DNA from: Flagellimonas hadalis
GTDB taxonomy: Bacteria; Bacteroidota; Bacteroidia; Flavobacteriales; Flavobacteriaceae
DNA: 64,000 nt
NCBI RefSeq assembly: GCF_007785775.2
Contig: NZ_VNIK02000004.1
Span: 204,914 to 268,913 of the forward strand
Reading direction: 5' to 3'
In this document: piece by piece, positions 9,276 through 18,101 of the stretch
Position numbering within the stretch: the stretch's first letter is position 1
Layout: the number at the start of each line of letters is the position of its first letter
The notes under the pieces: generated by a model
Seen by the model: the letters and a program-made list of their open reading frames with translations, nothing else
What the model was told of the DNA's origin: nothing
Databases searched by the model: none
Made by a program: the position numbers and the translations under genes

Positions 9276-10958
9276 ATGTTGCAAAGAGCCTTCCCTATCC
9301 TGTTTTTGGTCATTTTGATAGTATCCTGTCAGCAAAGACCCAAAGCTGATGTCCGTTATGAAATCACATCCGTTCTTGTGGACAGCTTACCCCAACTTAG
9401 GGTACGAATGAGTATGCCCGCTGATTCCAGTGGGGTCACCATGTTGGACTTTCCCAATGAGGCATGGGGGCAAAAAGACCTGTATAATATCCTAGGCCAA
9501 ATGCAATTGCTTAACGTGGAAGGGGCCATTGAGAAGGATTTGGATAGTGGAAGGGTCATATTGATGCATCCCAAAGAGGCAAAGCAACTGGAGTTTGAAT
9601 ATCACCTGAAACAGGATTTTGATGGGGATCTGTCCACAGGAAGGGTCTATCGTCCTATTATAGACAAAACATATTTCCACCTGTTTTCCCATAGTTTCTT
9701 TATGGTTCCCAAGACGGTGGGCGATACCATTGACATTGCCCTGCATTGGACCGGGTTTCCGGAAAATTATACCATCCACAACAGTTTTGGCAGTGGGGAA
9801 CGGGAGCAATTTTTGGAAGATATGGACAGAGATCTTTTTGGAAGCGCCATTTTTGTAGGAGGGGATTTTAAGGTCCTGAAGGGCGACATTCATGGAAATC
9901 GAATAAGTCTGGCCACGCGGGGGGAATGGGTGCCTTTCAAGGAGGAAGATGTGTTTCAAGTGTTGGAACAAACCCTGACCTGCCAGCGTAATTTTTGGAA
10001 CGACCATTCACAGGAATACTTCACGGTCACCATGCAGCCCTTCGCACAAGAGACGGGAAGTAGTTTTCAGGGTACGGGACTTACCAATTCTTTTGCAACA
10101 TCCATTTCCAATAACGATTTTACGGAAATTGGTCAATTGGTCTATCTCTTCAACCACGAATTGATGCACAACTGGATCGGTCATGCCATCAAGAACGACA
10201 ATGAGGAGGAGCAGTATTGGTTCAGCGAAGGGTTCACGGAGTACTACGCATTCAAAAACATTGCAAGGAACAAGATCAATGGGCTGCAGGGCGATTATTA
10301 TGTCCAAGAGATCAACCGTACCATTCGTGATCTTTATGCTTCATCGGTCATGGAGGCCCCGAATTCAGAAATCAATTACGATAATTTTTGGAACGATAGG
10401 GATTATTCCAAGTTGCCTTATTTCAGAGGGGCCGTTTTCGCGTTTTATCTCGATCAGAAAATCCAAGATAGTTCCAATGGGGAAAAAAGTCTGGATGACG
10501 TGATGCATCAAATTTATAGGGATGCCTTCACCAAAAACCAAAAATTGGAGCACGATTATTTTATTGGGGTGATGAATGGATATTGGGAAGGTGACTTTGA
10601 AAACTTCTTCCACAAACATATCATCGAAGGCCAAAAAGTGGACCTTGCCGGTTTGTTTGAGGAATTGCGACTGGACTATGAACCCATGAGCGACATATAC
10701 GAACTAGGCTTTGAGTTTGATGGGGAACGAAAAAAAATCGAGCGGGTAGTGGAAGGAAGCAAAGCTTGGGAAGCTGGACTCAGGGAAGGGGATGAGGTGT
10801 ATGCCCGGAGTATTTGGCAGGGCAGTATCGAGCACCAAGTGGAGCTTGGACTGAAACGTAATGGTGAAAAATTCCAGGTTGCCTATTACCCGATCAAAAA
10901 AGCAGAGGTGCCCCAATTGAAACCAACGGCATCCAACATTCAAAAGCTTGGGTTCTAG
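9276..10958 (+). CDS. Gluzincin metallopeptidase lipoprotein (M61-like)
   Basis: 560 aa. A lipobox-like signal (LFLVILIVSCQQ) predicts a lipoprotein. The zinc motif HELMHNW at about residue 294 fits HExxH, and the third ligand Glu follows in WFSEGFTEYYA about 18 residues on, the gluzincin spacing of M1/M61 enzymes. The N-terminal half is beta-rich as in M61; near residues 495-540 a PDZ-like stretch (AWEAGLREGDEVYA) is present, as in M61 glycyl aminopeptidases. Likely an envelope aminopeptidase. It converges on the amino acid hydroxylase gene, sharing the CTAG in which both stop codons lie. Confidence 0.86.
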   Translation: MLQRAFPILFLVILIVSCQQRPKADVRYEITSVLVDSLPQLRVRMSMPADSSGVTMLDFPNEAWGQKDLYNILGQMQLLNVEGAIEKDLDSGRVILMHPKEAKQLEFEYHLKQDFDGDLSTGRVYRPIIDKTYFHLFSHSFFMVPKTVGDTIDIALHWTGFPENYTIHNSFGSGEREQFLEDMDRDLFGSAIFVGGDFKVLKGDIHGNRISLATRGEWVPFKEEDVFQVLEQTLTCQRNFWNDHSQEYFTVTMQPFAQETGSSFQGTGLTNSFATSISNNDFTEIGQLVYLFNHELMHNWIGHAIKNDNEEEQYWFSEGFTEYYAFKNIARNKINGLQGDYYVQEINRTIRDLYASSVMEAPNSEINYDNFWNDRDYSKLPYFRGAVFAFYLDQKIQDSSNGEKSLDDVMHQIYRDAFTKNQKLEHDYFIGVMNGYWEGDFENFFHKHIIEGQKVDLAGLFEELRLDYEPMSDIYELGFEFDGERKKIERVVEGSKAWEAGLREGDEVYARSIWQGSIEHQVELGLKRNGEKFQVAYYPIKKAEVPQLKPTASNIQKLGF

Positions 10959-12706
10959 CTCACATAACTGGTCTCCACCAATTGTATCCCGTCGTCTATT
11001 AAATGCCCCACTTTGGGGTTTTCCCGTTTGATGTTTTCCAAATGCTCCAAAATATCCTGTTGAAACCCATGGTCATTGCCCTGTTTGGCCAGTTCGTACA
11101 GTTCTACGGGCAATAACCAGTCCTGTGGGTGTTCGTTTTTAAGGGCTTGAAACACCTTATTACGGGAAATGGTGGTGTTCTTTCCTTCCCTAAACTCACG
11201 GACTTGTTGGTAATATTGCTCCAATTGAAGCCTTTTGGGGTTCTTTTTAGGTTTGATGGTGCTTTCGGTGATTTGATGGGTGATGAGGTCAAAACTGTGC
11301 AGATCGGCAGGGCCGTTGTAGGCCGAGACCACTTTCTGGCCCACGGCCATGTGGTACAGTCCCCATTCCGGTTGGAAGAGTGTTTCCCCATTGTAGGTCA
11401 CGGTACAGTTTTCAAAAGTGATCAAGATGATCTTGCCCATCAGGTTGCGGGTGCCGGTGATGATGGTGCCCTCCACCGTGATGCCTCCTTCAAACTCCAG
11501 GGCAATCTGTTCGCCTTCATAGATTTTATAGGCTTTGAGGTCGCGGGGGCCCATGTCCTCGATGGCAATGTTGATGCCTTTCAGTTTTCCGATGGGGGAA
11601 CCGAAACCATCCGCATGGTGGGCGGTGCTGTGCCCTACCAGTTCCTTTTCGCGGTAGGACAGCGCCGTTGCCCCTTTCGTTTGGATGTAGATGGGCTTGC
11701 TTTCATGCTCGATCACCTTGTGGAACTCCCCGGAAATCTGTAGGCCCGTGCTCAGTTCCACCGTGCCGAGTGCTTTGGATGCAATCAATTTTTGGATACC
11801 GGAAAGTCCGCCTGTGCGCAGGGCCATGGAATTGGCAAAATCCTCCAAGACTTGGCTCAAAAAGGCAAAATCTGGAGTGACGAACAGCTGTGGCTGGGGT
11901 TTGGTAATGTCAAATTCGGTATGGACCGCTTCCATGGAATACGGCAATTTCTTCACTTTGTCGGTCATGCACCAGGCACTTTCCCCAATGGACGATAACA
12001 GACCCGCTCCATAAATCTTGGGATTTTCCACCGTGCCGATCAGGCCATACTCCACCGTCCACCAATGCAGGTTTCGGATGAGGGCCATTTCGCTGGGTGT
12101 CCCCATATTTTCCTGCAGGTGTTCAATATGTTTTTCGGCCTTGTCAATCTCCTCTTGTGGCGTTCCATGGGCCTCTTTGATGATGGAAAGATGGCGCACG
12201 GCGTTGTAAAGTTCATAGTCCTTGGCACTTGAAATTGCCTTGCAACCAATTTCACCGAAGCGTCTCAGATATTCCGCATATTCCGGATTGGCAATGATGG
12301 GTGCATGCCCGGCCCCTTCATGGATGATATCGGGAGCAGGGGTGTATTCAATATTCTCCAATTGGCGGATGTCCGAAGCGATCACCAGCACATTGTACGC
12401 CTGGAATTCCATAAAGGCCGATGGGGGGATAAACCCGTCCACCGCGACCGCCGCCCAGCCGATTTCTTTCAAGATGCGGTTCATGCCGTACATGTTGGGG
12501 ATGTGGTCAATGGAGATGCCCGTTTTCTTCAATCCATCCACATAGGAACTGTGTGCCACACGGCTCAGGTAGTCCACATTTTTTCGCATCACATAGCGCC
12601 ACACGGCTTGGTCTATGGCCGTGTACTCTTCATAGTTCTGTGGTTTGATGAACTGTTTTAAGTGCTTGGGCAGTTTGTCCAGTATGGGATTGGATTCGTA
12701 GCTCAT
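10955..12706 (-). CDS. Aromatic amino acid hydroxylase (phenylalanine-4-monooxygenase family), long form
   Basis: 583 aa from the ATG at 12706. Non-haem iron, pterin-dependent enzyme that hydroxylates an aromatic amino acid, most likely Phe to Tyr. The catalytic domain is in the first half: iron ligands in PDIIHEGAGHAP (His129 and His134) and a following Glu in EYLRRFGEIG. Unlike the roughly 260-300 aa proteobacterial enzymes there is a C-terminal half of about 300 aa (GATALSYREKELVGHSTAHH, beta-rich) seen in Bacteroidota homologues and without assigned role. An upstream in-frame ATG at 12793 was rejected because it lies inside the neighbour's terminator. Confidence 0.9.
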   Translation of the reverse strand: MSYESNPILDKLPKHLKQFIKPQNYEEYTAIDQAVWRYVMRKNVDYLSRVAHSSYVDGLKKTGISIDHIPNMYGMNRILKEIGWAAVAVDGFIPPSAFMEFQAYNVLVIASDIRQLENIEYTPAPDIIHEGAGHAPIIANPEYAEYLRRFGEIGCKAISSAKDYELYNAVRHLSIIKEAHGTPQEEIDKAEKHIEHLQENMGTPSEMALIRNLHWWTVEYGLIGTVENPKIYGAGLLSSIGESAWCMTDKVKKLPYSMEAVHTEFDITKPQPQLFVTPDFAFLSQVLEDFANSMALRTGGLSGIQKLIASKALGTVELSTGLQISGEFHKVIEHESKPIYIQTKGATALSYREKELVGHSTAHHADGFGSPIGKLKGINIAIEDMGPRDLKAYKIYEGEQIALEFEGGITVEGTIITGTRNLMGKIILITFENCTVTYNGETLFQPEWGLYHMAVGQKVVSAYNGPADLHSFDLITHQITESTIKPKKNPKRLQLEQYYQQVREFREGKNTTISRNKVFQALKNEHPQDWLLPVELYELAKQGNDHGFQQDILEHLENIKRENPKVGHLIDDGIQLVETSYVS

Positions 12707-12779
12707 AGAGACATTTTTATGCGACTTAAAGATACGAAATAGGAAATGGTTCCCTTCATCAAGGAAAACGAAGTGCAAT

Positions 12780-12803
12780 AAAAAACCGCCCAAAGGGCGG
12801 TCT
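12780..12803 (-). terminator. Rho-independent terminator of the DUF4136 gene
   Basis: Read on the minus strand, CCGCCC-TTT-GGGCGG forms a perfect GC-rich 6-bp stem with a 3-nt loop, followed by a run of T. It lies just after the DUF4136 stop codon. Confidence 0.85.
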
Positions 12804-12808
12804 ATGTG

Positions 12809-13378
12809 TTAATTGGAAGCCACAGTCATGCTGGGAGGATATTCCTCGAGGATCTGCGAAACAAACTCCTTGATGCGTTGTTCCTTCTTCTCGATGTTCT
12901 TGGTATTGTTCAGTGTGCCTACGCCCCTGCCTTGCCAAACGAGTTCTTTTTTGTTGGCATCGATCACATCAATGTAAAGCGAGCCTTCGGTACTGGTGCT
13001 GACATTGTTGCCCCAGCCCCAGCCCCAACCGGGACCCCATACCCAAGGGTTGTAGAATCCACCATAGCCCCAGCCAAAGTTGTTGTTGTACACATCGACA
13101 CGCTCACGTTCCTTGGTGAAGATGCTGATGAGCACATCAGGGCTGTCGGATTTTACAAAACCACGGGAGCCAAGCTCGGCCTCGATGGCGCGAAGGATGC
13201 GTTTTTTGTCCAGATCGGAAATTTGGGCCTTGTCAATGCCCGTTTTGTAAAAAGCATAGCTTTTATAGGTGTTGAAATCAGCTTTTTGATCGTAATCGGA
13301 AACCACCCGAACAGAGGTGCAGGAGGCCAATAAAACAAGGGTCAATGCGACCAGCGGAATGAGTTTGAAATTTTTCAT
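12809..13378 (-). CDS. DUF4136 domain-containing lipoprotein
   Basis: 189 aa. Lipoprotein signal with lipobox LLASC (Cys near residue 20). DUF4136 motifs: VVSDYDQKADFNTYKSYAFY near the N-terminus and LYIDVIDANKKELVWQGRG near the C-terminus. A Trp/Gly-rich insert (WGYGGFYNPWVWGPGWGWGWG) sits in the middle, a common feature. Probably an envelope protein; function unknown. Single-gene unit with its own terminator. Confidence 0.9.
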   Translation of the reverse strand: MKNFKLIPLVALTLVLLASCTSVRVVSDYDQKADFNTYKSYAFYKTGIDKAQISDLDKKRILRAIEAELGSRGFVKSDSPDVLISIFTKERERVDVYNNNFGWGYGGFYNPWVWGPGWGWGWGNNVSTSTEGSLYIDVIDANKKELVWQGRGVGTLNNTKNIEKKEQRIKEFVSQILEEYPPSMTVASN

Positions 13379-13442
13379 GGCACTTTTTTTATTTCTTTGA
13401 GATTATGATGAATACGGCACAAATATTATGCCGAACACGATT

Positions 13443-13604
13443 TTAGTTTCTCCTTTTGATCTTTGCATTGTAGCCATACGGGCAATGGCGGCAGCCACTT
13501 TCACAACAATATCCCCGTTTGAGGAGGTATTGCTCGGTAAAGACCCGGTATCCTTCTTCCGAAAGGTAATAATCGCCCTCTTCCAAGGGAATGCGTTCTT
13601 TCAT
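13443..13604 (-). CDS. Small DUF5522-type cysteine-rich protein
   Basis: 53 aa, starting MKERIPLEEGDYYLSEEGYR and continuing VFTEQYLLKRGYCCESGCRHCPYGY. The YCCxSGCxHCPYGY block holds four cysteines and a histidine and is the DUF5522 signature, which suggests metal or cluster binding though this is not shown. An alternative ATG three codons upstream (13613) would add MLC. It stands alone between the DUF4136 gene and the next plus-strand operon. Confidence 0.75.
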   Translation of the reverse strand: MKERIPLEEGDYYLSEEGYRVFTEQYLLKRGYCCESGCRHCPYGYNAKIKRRN

Positions 13605-13746
13605 GCAGAGCATCAATTCGTCTTATAAAGTTAAGGCATTCCGTTGAAAGCCCCTAACGTTTTAAGATTTTGGAAGCAAAGGGGTTATTCACCGAAATTG
13701 TTAATGGTATTGTCGGTCGTGCCCAATTTTCTGCAATTTTTGCTGT

Positions 13747-13754
13747 TATATTTG
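13747..13754 (+). promoter_or_regulatory. Candidate -7 promoter element for the 13.8-15.9 kb operon
   Basis: TATATTTG matches TANNTTTG and lies 24 nt upstream of the GTG start of the small HExxH protein. No convincing TTG at the expected -33 distance was seen. Confidence 0.35.
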
Positions 13755-13778
13755 TAGGGAACCCGTGAACGTTTTCAG

Positions 13779-14108
13779 GTGATCGTAGTCTTTAGACATT
13801 TCTTCTATAAAAATTATGTGGGCCTCTCGCTCTGGCCCTTCATTATCCTGAAAGAGGATTCCCTGAAGGACGATACCGTGCTCATCAACCACGAGCGCAT
13901 CCACCTACAGCAACAACGGGAACTTTTGATATTGCCCTTTTACCTGCTCTATATTTCCGAATGGTTGTTGCGTACCGTGCTCTACATGGACAGTTACCGC
14001 GCCTATCAGAACATCAGTTTTGAACGGGAGGCCTATGCCAATGAAGCGGATATGCAGTATCTTTCCAAGCGGAAAATCTTCGGGTTTTTGAACTACCTGA
14101 TGCGATAA
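13779..14108 (+). CDS. Small protein with HExxH motif, putative membrane-associated metallopeptidase-like
   Basis: 109 aa from a GTG start. The sequence contains NHERIHLQQQREL, an HExxH zinc-type motif at about residue 38, followed by hydrophobic LLILPFYLLYISEWLLR, one likely membrane segment, and a conserved-looking ISFEREAYANEAD near residue 85 that could supply a third ligand Glu. This arrangement recalls the core of M48/M56-type peptidases but in miniature. I do not know a named family; homologues are annotated as hypothetical in Flavobacteriaceae. It precedes the PLP deaminase gene by 9 nt, so it is probably in the same operon. Confidence 0.65.
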   Translation: MIVVFRHFFYKNYVGLSLWPFIILKEDSLKDDTVLINHERIHLQQQRELLILPFYLLYISEWLLRTVLYMDSYRAYQNISFEREAYANEADMQYLSKRKIFGFLNYLMR

Positions 14109-14117
14109 TACGTTGGA

Positions 14118-15023
14118 TTGAACATCCCCAATCAGCATATCGACCTGCCCCTTCTCCGTGAAAAGGGCGTTGCCCTGCACATCAAACGGGAAGATACCAT
14201 CCATCCGCTCATTTCGGGGAATAAGTACCGCAAGCTCAAATACAATCTGGAGGAAGCCCAAAAACAGGGCCATTCCACGCTGCTCACCTTTGGTGGGGCC
14301 TTTTCCAATCACATTGCGGCCGTGGCCTGCGCGGGAAAGGAACAGGGTTTTGAGACCATTGGTGTGATTCGGGGGGAGGAGTTGGCCCACAGTTGGCAGG
14401 ACAACCCCACCTTGGCCTTGGCCCATCAGCAGGGGATGCGGCTCCATTTTGTTTCGCGGGGCGACTATCGGAACAAAAATGAGGCACCCTTTCGCCATAA
14501 TTTGAAAGAACGTTTTGGAGAGTTCTACCTGCTCCCCGAGGGCGGGACAAACGAATTGGCGGTCCGGGGCTGTGAAGAGATTTTGACGGAAACGGATGCC
14601 GGTTTTGATCATATCTGCTGTGCGGTGGGCACTGGGGGCACTTTGGCGGGACTCATCAATTCGGTAAAAGAGGGGCAGAGTGTTCTGGGCTTTCCTGCGT
14701 TGAAGGGCGATTTTTTGAACGATGATATTCGTACATTTGCCCGCAATGATCGGTGGCGATTGGTGACCGATTATCATTTTGGGGGCTATGCCAAGGTGGA
14801 TCGGGAACTGGTGGCATTCATCAACCGCTTTAGGGATGAAACCGGGATTCCTTTGGACCCCATCTACACGGGAAAGATGCTTTTTGGTATTTTTGACCTT
14901 GTAAAACAGGATGTTTTCCCCAAAGGCACCCGAATCTTGGCCATCCACACGGGCGGATTGCAGGGCATTTTGGGCATGAACCTTGTGTTGGAAAAAAAGA
15001 ATTTACCGTTATTGGAGCTATGA
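14118..15023 (+). CDS. PLP-dependent ACC deaminase / D-cysteine desulfhydrase family protein
   Basis: 301 aa from a TTG start. Fold-type II PLP enzyme: the Schiff-base lysine is in ISGNKYRKLKYN (about residue 35), substrate/cofactor loop in GGAFSNHIAAVA, and the phosphate-binding loop in VGTGGTLAGL. The family covers ACC deaminase and D-cysteine desulfhydrase; the sequence alone does not fix the substrate, and in Bacteroidota D-cysteine or related D-amino acids are plausible. Its end overlaps the next gene by 4 nt (ATGA). Confidence 0.88.
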   Translation: MNIPNQHIDLPLLREKGVALHIKREDTIHPLISGNKYRKLKYNLEEAQKQGHSTLLTFGGAFSNHIAAVACAGKEQGFETIGVIRGEELAHSWQDNPTLALAHQQGMRLHFVSRGDYRNKNEAPFRHNLKERFGEFYLLPEGGTNELAVRGCEEILTETDAGFDHICCAVGTGGTLAGLINSVKEGQSVLGFPALKGDFLNDDIRTFARNDRWRLVTDYHFGGYAKVDRELVAFINRFRDETGIPLDPIYTGKMLFGIFDLVKQDVFPKGTRILAIHTGGLQGILGMNLVLEKKNLPLLEL

Positions 15024-15880
15024 TCAAGCGAATTGGATATGTGATCTTGGTGGCCCTCCTGCTCACAGGTTGCGGCGCCAAAAAGAGAAGGACCACCCAC
15101 CGAAAGGGAGCCCCTGTCATCAGCAGGACGGAGACCAAGGAGACCCCAAAGACCGCGGAAGACCGTGCCAAGGGATCCAACCTCTATCCCATGCCCGAAG
15201 ACCCGGGTAGGTTCGAGAAGTTTCCCATTTCGGATACCCAGGAATACATCAAGACCTTTGCCGAGATCGCACAATACGAAATGCGTGCCTTTGGTATTCC
15301 TGCCAGCATCACCTTGGCGCAGGGCATTCTGGAAAGTGGTTCCGGACGGGGGGAGCTTACCCTGAAGACGAACAACCACTTTGGGATCAAGTGCCATACA
15401 GGTTGGGAGGGCGAGTTCGATTTTCATGATGATGATGCCAAGGGGGAGTGTTTCCGCAAGTACAACCATCCCATGTTTTCCTTTCGCGACCACAGTCTGT
15501 TCCTGACGACCCGATCGCGTTATGCCTTTTTGTTCGACTACCGACGGGACGATTATAAAAAATGGGCCCATGGTCTCAAACAGGCGGGCTATGCCACGGA
15601 CCGTCAATATCCGCAGAAATTGATCGCGCTGATCGAGCGCTATGATCTACATAAATATGACGAGGCCGTGGTGGAAACCAGTGACGAACCTGTTCGGCAG
15701 CCCACCGCCGATGAAACGGCCCAAGCGGAAGAAATCCTGACCCATACCGTGAAAAAAGGCGATACCTTGTACGCCATATCCAGAAAATACGAGATCTCTG
15801 TGGATGAACTCAAGCGGATGAACCAATTGAAGGACAACACCATCTCCATCGGGCAAGTGCTCAACGTCGGTGTGCAGTGA
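15020..15880 (+). CDS. Glucosaminidase (GH73-type) lipoprotein with LysM domain
   Basis: 286 aa. Lipobox LLLTGC (Cys16). The glucosaminidase domain spans about residues 70-205: PASITLAQGILESGSGRGEL has the catalytic Glu, NNHFGIKCH and YRRDDYKKWAHGLKQAGYATD follow. The C-terminal LysM (HTVKKGDTLYAISRKYEISVD, about 238-284) binds peptidoglycan. It likely cuts the glycan strand between GlcNAc and MurNAc in the periplasm during wall growth. Coupled to the deaminase gene by ATGA overlap. Confidence 0.92.
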   Translation: MIKRIGYVILVALLLTGCGAKKRRTTHRKGAPVISRTETKETPKTAEDRAKGSNLYPMPEDPGRFEKFPISDTQEYIKTFAEIAQYEMRAFGIPASITLAQGILESGSGRGELTLKTNNHFGIKCHTGWEGEFDFHDDDAKGECFRKYNHPMFSFRDHSLFLTTRSRYAFLFDYRRDDYKKWAHGLKQAGYATDRQYPQKLIALIERYDLHKYDEAVVETSDEPVRQPTADETAQAEEILTHTVKKGDTLYAISRKYEISVDELKRMNQLKDNTISIGQVLNVGVQ

Positions 15881-15883
15881 TAG

Positions 15884-15971
15884 TTTGTCACATCGAGCCT
15901 GCCTTTGTCGGCAGACAGGCGCAGTCGAGATGTGAAGCACCATGTCGTTCTCGACTGCGCTCGAACTGACA
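15884..15971. repeat. Pair of facing REP-like palindromes, the first with a nested palindrome
   Basis: Copy 1 (15884-15934) has arms CACATCGAGC and GCGCAGTCGAGATGTG, split by a nested inverted repeat (CTGCC-tttgtc-GGCAG within CCTG...CAGG). Copy 2 (15948-15971) is TTCTCGACTGCGCTCGAAC followed by TGACA, the reverse orientation. The TGTCA ends face outward. The copies share the GAGC-GCAGTCGAG core with the elements at 8.3 and 37.3 kb. Confidence 0.8.
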
Positions 15972-15983
15972 AAAACCGTTTCC

Positions 15984-16010
15984 TTGAAAGTAACAGGATA
16001 TGTACCTTTG
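15984..16010 (+). promoter_or_regulatory. Candidate hemL promoter
   Basis: TTG at 15984-15986 and TACCTTTG at 16003-16010 with a 16-nt gap resemble the Bacteroidota -33/-7 pair. It would place a third palindrome (16025-16046) inside the hemL leader. Confidence 0.45.
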
Positions 16011-16020
16011 CACCACGGGT

Positions 16021-16046
16021 TGTCACCCTGAGCGAAGTCGAAGGGT
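16021..16046. repeat. CCCTGAGCGAAGTCGAAGGG-type palindromic repeat
   Basis: TGTC then ACCCT...AGGGT around GAGCGAAGTCGA. This is a widespread bacterial intergenic palindrome and related to the other GAGC/GTCGA repeats here. It lies about 75 nt upstream of the hemL start, in the probable leader. Confidence 0.75.
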
Positions 16047-16122
16047 ATTTCAGTACAATGACGGACTTTCAATTATCTGAACAAATAAAAAATAGATTCC
16101 TGCTTTTGCAGAAATGGGAAAT

Positions 16123-17400
16123 ATGATCTACCAACGAAGCAGTGCCCTCTTTGCGGAGGCGAAAAAATACATTCCAGGAGGCGTTAATTCACCCGTTCGG
16201 GCGTTTAAAGCGGTAGGGGGCGACCCCATTTTTGTAAAGGAGGCCAAGGGTGCCTACCTCTACGATGTGGACGGCAACCAACTCATCGACTACATTGCCT
16301 CGTGGGGGCCACTGATCTTGGGTCATGCCTACGAGCCCGTGATCAACGCCGTGATCGAAAAGGCCAAAAAGGGGACTTCCTTCGGGATGCCCACCGAAAT
16401 AGAGACGGAACTGGCCCAATTGGCCGTTTCCATGGTGCCGAACATTGACCAGATCCGCTTTGTGAACAGCGGCACCGAGGCCTGTATGAGTGCGGTGCGC
16501 CTCGCGCGCGGGTACACGGGCAAGGACAAAATCATCAAGTTTGCGGGTTGCTACCACGGCCATTCCGACTCGTTTTTGATACAGGCGGGGAGCGGGGCCG
16601 TTACCTTTGGAAGTCCCAACAGCCCTGGGGTGACGCAGGGCACGGCCAAGGACACCTTACTGGCGAATTTTAACGATCTGGAAGGAGTAAAGGCCCTCGT
16701 GGCAGCGAACCAAGGCGAGATTGCGGCCATCATTTTGGAGCCCGTGCCGGGCAATATGGGCTGCATTATCCCCCAGACCGGTTTTATGAAAGGCTTGCGC
16801 GAACTCTGTACCCAAGAGGGTATTTTGTTGCTCTTTGATGAGGTGATGACCGGCTTTCGTTTGGGCAAAGGAGGAGCACAGGAAGCTTTGGGCATCGATG
16901 CCGATATGGTGATGTTCGGGAAGGTGATCGGAGGCGGACTGCCCGTGGGGGCATTTGCGGCCCGTGCGGAGATCATGTCGCATTTGGCGCCCGAAGGACC
17001 CGTGTACCAAGCCGGGACCTTGAGCGGAAACCCTTTGGCCATGAGTGCCGGACTCGCCATGCTCACCGAACTGGACAACCGTCCCGAAGTGTTTGCCAGC
17101 CTTGCCGAAAAAACGGAATACCTGCATCAGGGGATTGCCGCCACCTTGACCGAAAAAGGGGTGGAACACCAAATCAACCGCTTTGGCAGTATGATTTCCG
17201 TACATTTTACGGAGGAACCCGTAGCGGATTTTGCCAGTGCGGCCAAGGGCAACAACGACACCTTTAAAAAATACTTCCACGGGATGTTGGACAACGGGGT
17301 GTACTTACCGCCCTCCGCCTTTGAAAGCTATTTTCTCAACGATGCGCTCAGCTATGCGGATTTGGATAAGACGATTGAAGCGGTGGGGAGAGTGTTTTAG
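16123..17400 (+). CDS. hemL: Glutamate-1-semialdehyde 2,1-aminomutase
   Basis: 425 aa from the ATG at 16123 ([20 protein letters not shown]), which matches the family N-terminus better than the ATG three codons upstream (16114). Converts glutamate-1-semialdehyde to 5-aminolevulinate in tetrapyrrole synthesis. Class III aminotransferase motifs: [35 protein letters not shown] with the PLP-contacting Asp, and [15 protein letters not shown] with the Schiff-base Lys. The length is normal. Downstream begins the AT-rich island in the opposite orientation. Confidence 0.97.
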   Translation: MIYQRSSALFAEAKKYIPGGVNSPVRAFKAVGGDPIFVKEAKGAYLYDVDGNQLIDYIASWGPLILGHAYEPVINAVIEKAKKGTSFGMPTEIETELAQLAVSMVPNIDQIRFVNSGTEACMSAVRLARGYTGKDKIIKFAGCYHGHSDSFLIQAGSGAVTFGSPNSPGVTQGTAKDTLLANFNDLEGVKALVAANQGEIAAIILEPVPGNMGCIIPQTGFMKGLRELCTQEGILLLFDEVMTGFRLGKGGAQEALGIDADMVMFGKVIGGGLPVGAFAARAEIMSHLAPEGPVYQAGTLSGNPLAMSAGLAMLTELDNRPEVFASLAEKTEYLHQGIAATLTEKGVEHQINRFGSMISVHFTEEPVADFASAAKGNNDTFKKYFHGMLDNGVYLPPSAFESYFLNDALSYADLDKTIEAVGRVF

Positions 17401-17500
17401 TGCAGCGCCTTGGTATATGAAAAGTTGCCGATTTATTCACTGTTTTTGTTTAAGCGATTAAACCGCTATTTTTCATCTACGTTGTCGGCAGCTGCTATTT

Positions 17501-18100
17501 TTATAATTTCCAATTCAACACGTTATCCAAAGGATGTTGCATTTTTGAAGCCGAGAAAATTCTTGTTTCGTTAACTAGTGATTTCTCTAATCGATTCGTG
17601 ATTTTAGAGATGTAATCATTTAGACTTTTCGTACCTCTTATAATATGACCAACTTGCATATAATCTGGAAGAGCTTTCTCTGATATGTCTTTCAAAGTCA
17701 AAATTGCCAATTTTAATCTATTTGGTTTTTCATCTTCTTTTAATCCATAATCTAGAATTGCTGAATGACCGTAACCAACTTCAAAGGGTACCCATTGAGA
17801 TTTATATGTTTTTTCTGAAACGACTACAAGCATGTGAGTACTTTCCTTGATGCCTTTCTTGATACTTTCTGTAATTAATATAGGATTATTACTACTTGCT
17901 GCTGATTGTAAAACACTGTCTTCCTCATCTAAATAGTAATCGATTTCCGCTTGCTTTAAATATTTAGCAATTTCTCTGCATTGTGCTTTGTCTTCTCTTT
18001 TATGACTTATAAAAACGCATGGTCTTTTTTTTATTTCAGAAGACTCTAAAATCCATTTTATGTTTTCAAGTAATATAGCTTTGTTGTAGCCCTTTTTCAT
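17501..18100 (-). CDS. TIR-domain protein (probable NADase), third gene of the TIR-SLATT-TIR operon
   Basis: 199 aa from the ATG at 18100; a longer reading to 18163 would run into the SLATT gene and is rejected. The TIR domain covers about residues 27-150: RPCVFISHKREDK is the first strand and BB-side loop, YYLDEED the second strand, and SQWVPFEVGYGHS contains the W-x-x-x-E pattern (Trp103, Glu107) in which the Glu is the catalytic residue of NAD-consuming TIRs. The N-terminal 25 residues and C-terminal 45 residues are short helical extensions. No membrane segment. The start lies 1 nt after the SLATT stop, indicating coupled translation. Likely a signalling or NAD-depleting component of an abortive-infection system; role inferred. 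Confidence 0.82.
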   Translation of the reverse strand: MKKGYNKAILLENIKWILESSEIKKRPCVFISHKREDKAQCREIAKYLKQAEIDYYLDEEDSVLQSAASSNNPILITESIKKGIKESTHMLVVVSEKTYKSQWVPFEVGYGHSAILDYGLKEDEKPNRLKLAILTLKDISEKALPDYMQVGHIIRGTKSLNDYISKITNRLEKSLVNETRIFSASKMQHPLDNVLNWKL

Positions 18101-18101
18101 A

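Noticed and set aside
12706..12793. Longer N-terminus for the amino acid hydroxylase
   Set aside because: The extra 29 codons run through the terminator of the neighbouring gene and do not look like a family N-terminus; the ATG at 12706 fits better.
13428..13628. Plus-strand 66-aa frame opposite the DUF5522 gene
   Set aside because: The minus strand carries the recognisable cysteine-rich family, so the plus frame is a shadow.
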